Origin: Shewanella marina JCM 15074
GTDB lineage: Bacteria > Pseudomonadota > Gammaproteobacteria > Enterobacterales > Shewanellaceae
Assembly (NCBI RefSeq): GCF_000614975.1
Contig: NZ_BALM01000003.1
Coordinates: forward strand, 62,001 to 126,000
DNA: 64,000 bases
Direction: 5' to 3'
Part shown: one piece after another, positions 61,063 through 64,000 of the stretch
Position numbering within the stretch: position 1 is the first letter of the stretch
Layout: the number at the start of each line of letters is the position of its first letter
The notes under the pieces: model-generated
What the model saw: only the letters and a program-made list of their open reading frames with translations
Database searches by the model: none
Told to the model about the DNA's origin: nothing
Translations under genes and position numbers: made by a program

Positions 61063-61150
61063 AGGTGCCTTTAGGTATGCGTCTGCATATCTCCCTTCAC
61101 CAGTTCCAGTTGCCTCCATTCGTATTCCAAACGAAGAAGAAAATAATAAT

Positions 61151-62712
61151 ATGACCGTTGCAAGCTATGCTGACTCAGCATTATCCCTATTACCACCATT
61201 GGTAGCTATTGTATTAGCAATTATAACTCGCCGTGTATTAGTTTCATTAGGCTTAGGTATTATTGTTGGTGCGTTACTCTTAAATCAATTTGCGCTAGTT
61301 GATTCTGCTAAATATATTCTAAATAAAGCCACCTCATTATTTTGGAGTGATGGTGCTATTAGTAGTTGGAATATGTATATCTTAGGTTTCCTTATCTTTT
61401 TGGGAATGATTACTGCATTAATTAGTGTGAGCGGTTCTGCTCGCGCATTTGCTGACTGGGCCAGACAGCACATTCGTAATAAACGCGATGCAAGATTACT
61501 GACTGTATTTTTAGGTTGTGTAGTTTTTATTGATGATTATTTTAATAGTTTAGTCGTGGGAAGTATTTCAAGACCATTGACTGACAGATATCAAGTATCA
61601 CGCGCAAAGCTTGCGTACTTATTGGATTCAACTGCGGCACCTATTTGTGTTATTTCACCTGTATCGAGTTGGGGTGCTTATATTATCGCGTTAATTGGCG
61701 GTATTTTGGCAACTCACGGCATGGCTGATGCTGGTCATTTCAATGTATTTATTGAAATGATCCCAATGAATTTTTACGCTATTTTTGCCTTGTTGTTATT
61801 AATTGCAGTCGCGATTTGGGATTTAGATATTGGGCCAATGCGTGCTCATGAATTAAATGCGCAAAAGGGCGAATTATATGATGAAGCTAAAGGTACACCA
61901 CCGGTACAGATCCTGATTTACCTGAAGCAGATACCGGTAAAATTATAGGTTTATTTTTACCTATCGCAGTCTTAGTGTTTGCCACCGTATATTTTATGAT
62001 TAGTTCAGGTGCACAAGCATTAGCTGATAGCGACAAAGCATTTAGTATTATTGGTGCATTTGAAAAAACTGATGTTGCTTATTCATTATTTTTTGGTTCA
62101 ATGATTGGTTTTGCTACAACTTTAGTCATGGTATTTGTGCAAGGTACGCCGAAGTCATTTATTAATAAAGGGGTATATAAAGGGGCATTATCTATGTTGC
62201 CTGCTATTTATATCTTATTATTTGCTTGGACTATTGCCGGCGTTATTGGCCAATTAGAAACAGGTAAATATATGGCGAGTATGGCCAGTGGTAATATTCC
62301 GTTTGCACTATTACCTGCCATGATATTCGTGTTAGCGGGTATTACCGCATTTTCTACCGGCACCAGTTGGGGGACATTTGGTATTATGTTGCCAATTGCC
62401 GCAGATATGGCGATGGGTAGTCACTCAGCGATGATGTTACCTATGTTAGCAGCGGTACTTTCTGGCGCAGTATTTGGTGATCATTGTTCTCCGATTTCTG
62501 ATACCACAATTTTGTCGTCAACAGGTGCTAGTTGTCACCATATGGACCACGTAGTGACTCAGTTACCTTATGCGTTGATTGTCGCTGTGATTAGTGTGAT
62601 TGGTTATACGGTAATGGGCTTTACTGAATCAGTTGTCGCAGGGTTCGCAACTTGTAGTATTTTACTTGTGCTGAGTATTATTGCTCTAAAAATTAAAACG
62701 CGTACTCAATAA
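61151..62712 (+). CDS. lysW: NhaC-family transporter, probable lysine importer LysW (one frameshift)
   Basis: The restored protein is about 520 residues with about 11 membrane segments. Family features are FIDDYFNSLVVGSISRPLTDRY, DSTAAPICVISPVSSWGAYI, FSTGTSWGTFGIMLPIAADM and FGDHCSPISDTTILSSTGASC. The frame breaks at 61901; CC must be CCC to read TPPGTDPDLPEADTGKIIG. Homology alone says Na+/H+ antiporter superfamily; the lysine riboswitch directly upstream argues for lysine transport, as proposed for LysW. A terminator follows. Confidence 0.88.
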
Positions 62713-62727
62713 ATCTACATAAGATTG

Positions 62728-62757
62728 AAAATGCTGCCAAAGGGCAGCATTTTTTTT
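62728..62757 (+). terminator. Intrinsic terminator after lysW
   Basis: AAAATGCTGCC-AAAG-GGCAGCATTTTTTTT. Confidence 0.93.
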
Positions 62758-62820
62758 GAGTGTCATTACGGCTCAGTGGTACAATTGCCACAATAACTCA
62801 GTACAACTAGGAACACGACA

Positions 62821-63399
62821 TTGGCGCAACTTTATTTCTATTACTCTGCGATGAATGCAGGTAAATCGACATCACTATTACAGTCATCTTATAACTATCG
62901 CGAACGTGGTATGAATACACTCGTGATGACAGCATCAATTGATGATCGTTACGGGGTTGGTAAAGTTGCTTCACGGATCGGCATTGAGTCTGATGCGCAG
63001 GTATTTAATAGTAGTGATGATTTAGTCGCTATGATTAGCAAAGTACACACACAAAAGCCATTACATTGTATCTTAATTGATGAATGTCAGTTTTTAACTA
63101 AAGAACAAGTAAAGCAATTAACATATGTGGTTGATATTCTAGATATTCCAGCATTATGTTATGGACTCAGAACCGATTTCCAAGGGGAATTGTTCAGTGG
63201 TAGCCAATATTTATTGGCGTGGGCTGATAAGTTGGTCGAGTTAAAAACCATTTGTCACTGCGGCCGCAAAGCCAGTATGGTTGTGCGTCTAGATGGCGAA
63301 GGCCGTGCAATGCGTGAAGGTGAGCAAGTGGCGATTGGTGGTAATGAAAGCTATGAGTCAGTTTGCCGTAAACACTATCGCGAACTCATTTGGGATTAA
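62821..63399 (+). CDS. tdk: Thymidine kinase
   Basis: 192 residues of the type II thymidine kinase family. The P-loop is [22 protein letters not shown], followed by LIDECQFL (DEQ box), [15 protein letters not shown] and a zinc-binding CHCG/C-R-K-H pattern ([18 protein letters not shown]). The start is TTG 62821, eight bases after AGGA. It salvages thymidine to dTMP. Confidence 0.95.
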   Translation: MAQLYFYYSAMNAGKSTSLLQSSYNYRERGMNTLVMTASIDDRYGVGKVASRIGIESDAQVFNSSDDLVAMISKVHTQKPLHCILIDECQFLTKEQVKQLTYVVDILDIPALCYGLRTDFQGELFSGSQYLLAWADKLVELKTICHCGRKASMVVRLDGEGRAMREGEQVAIGGNESYESVCRKHYRELIWD

Positions 63400-63415
63400 T
63401 CTTAATTTAATCCAA

Positions 63416-63447
63416 TAAAAACGGCGCTTGATGCGCCGTTTTTTTAT
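63416..63447. terminator. Bidirectional terminator between tdk and CoA-transferase gene
   Basis: AAAAACGGCGC-TTGAT-GCGCCGTTTTTTT. Confidence 0.92.
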
Positions 63448-63471
63448 ATGCTTTTATATAGTGGCTAAGAC

Positions 63472-64000
63472 TTAAAACTGCATTTCAGGAACATGCTCGG
63501 GCACGATTAATTTACCTGCAGTTTTACTCTTAATCTCTTCAACTGATACGCCCGGTGCTCGCTCTAGTAAATGAAATGCACCATCTTTAATGGCAACGAG
63601 TGCTAAATCGGTTAATACCATTTTAATGCAGCCAAAACCTGTCAGTGGCAACTCGCATTGTGGTAATAGTTTTGAGTTACCTTTCTTATCAGCATGCATC
63701 ATAGTGACGATAATATTGTCAGCCCCTGCCACTAAATCCATGGCTCCACCCATCCCTTTAATGAGTTTACCGGGGATCATCCAAGAGGCGATAGAACCTG
63801 CAACATCGACTTCAAATGCGCCTAATACGGTTAAGTCCACATGACCACCGCGGATCATGGCAAAACTTTCGGCAGATGAAAAAAAAGAAGCGCCAGCAAT
63901 GGCGGTAACCGTTTGTTTGCCTGCATTAATGAGGTCGGCATCAATAGTTTCTTCAGTAGGAAACTCGCCCATTCCCAGTAAGCCATTCTCAGATTGCAGC
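63472..64000 (-). CDS. CoA-transferase subunit B, C-terminal part (runs off right edge)
   Basis: The frame continues past the internal Met at 63972 to the window edge, giving LQSENGLLGMGEFP; SENG is the catalytic Glu motif of family I CoA-transferases. Downstream are GGHVDLTVLGAFEVDVAGSIASWMIPGKLIKGMGGAMDL and LPLTGFGCIKMVLTDLALV. It is the beta subunit of a 3-oxoacid (acetoacetate or 3-oxoadipate type) CoA-transferase; the N-terminus and the partner subunit are outside the window. Confidence 0.9.
   Translation of the reverse strand, partial: LQSENGLLGMGEFPTEETIDADLINAGKQTVTAIAGASFFSSAESFAMIRGGHVDLTVLGAFEVDVAGSIASWMIPGKLIKGMGGAMDLVAGADNIIVTMMHADKKGNSKLLPQCELPLTGFGCIKMVLTDLALVAIKDGAFHLLERAPGVSVEEIKSKTAGKLIVPEHVPEMQF

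Noticed and set aside
1..64000. tRNA genes, rRNA, insertion sequences, phage or integron parts
   Set aside because: Scanning by eye found no cloverleaf with a T-loop consensus, no transposase or integrase motifs, and no terminal inverted repeats with target duplications.

Overview
The window reads as a chromosomal segment of a marine gammaproteobacterium of the Shewanella/Alteromonadales type. The support is gene content and order: M61 peptidase, rdgC, porin-phoB-phoR-phosphate-binding protein; a queF/syd block and a yqcC-truC-yqcA block with csrB-type RNAs between them; dapD-glnD-map divergent from rpsB-tsf-pyrH-frr-uppS-cdsA-dxr-rseP-bamA-skp-lpxD-fabZ-lpxA-lpxB-rnhB-dnaE; then tilS, and proS, trmO and rcsF. 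The DNA is moderately AT-rich. I see no insertion sequence, phage, integron or CRISPR array.

Layout. 1-3.1 kb: the 5' part of a secreted TPR protein running off the left edge, and an M61 peptidase. 3.2-8.6 kb: rdgC and a phosphate-response module (porin, phoB, phoR, PstS-like protein) with a candidate Pho box. 8.6-9.0 kb: a gene-free gap holding two similar minus-strand candidate small RNAs, the most novel-looking signal here. 9.0-15.3 kb: glutathione peroxidase, acetyltransferase, YfaZ-like outer membrane protein, a 7TMR-DISM receptor with a degenerate GGDEF domain, a 50-residue ORF, an rRNA methyltransferase-like protein, a zinc-ribbon protein and a phosphopantetheinyl transferase. 15.3-23.9 kb: queF/syd, small conserved proteins, two tandem CsrB-family RNAs with upstream UvrY(GacA)-like boxes, then yqcC-truC-yqcA. 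23.9-47.9 kb: the housekeeping block for translation, isoprenoid and phospholipid precursors, outer-membrane biogenesis, lipid A and DNA polymerase III. 48-54 kb: diguanylate cyclase, K+/H+ antiporter, cold-shock protein, alcohol dehydrogenase and patatin. 54-58.4 kb: proS, acyltransferase, trmO, rcsF, hns. 58.4-64 kb: etfBA behind a LiuR-like palindrome, a lysine riboswitch ahead of an NhaC-family (LysW-type) transporter, thymidine kinase, and a CoA-transferase subunit running off the right edge.

Sequence quality matters for reading this window. Seven genes (queF, uppS, cdsA, rnhB, dnaE, a Kef-type antiporter and lysW) are broken by nine frameshifts. Each is repaired by adding one base, in every case by lengthening a short homopolymer. 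Several of these genes are essential, so the breaks look like sequencing errors rather than real pseudogenes; I annotate these genes over their full span.

Regulatory RNA is the theme of the accessory parts: paired candidate sRNAs beside the phosphate module, paired CsrB RNAs next to an acetyltransferase whose leader carries a GGA-repeat array, an S2-type leader before rpsB, a cold-shock leader before the csp gene, and the lysine riboswitch.
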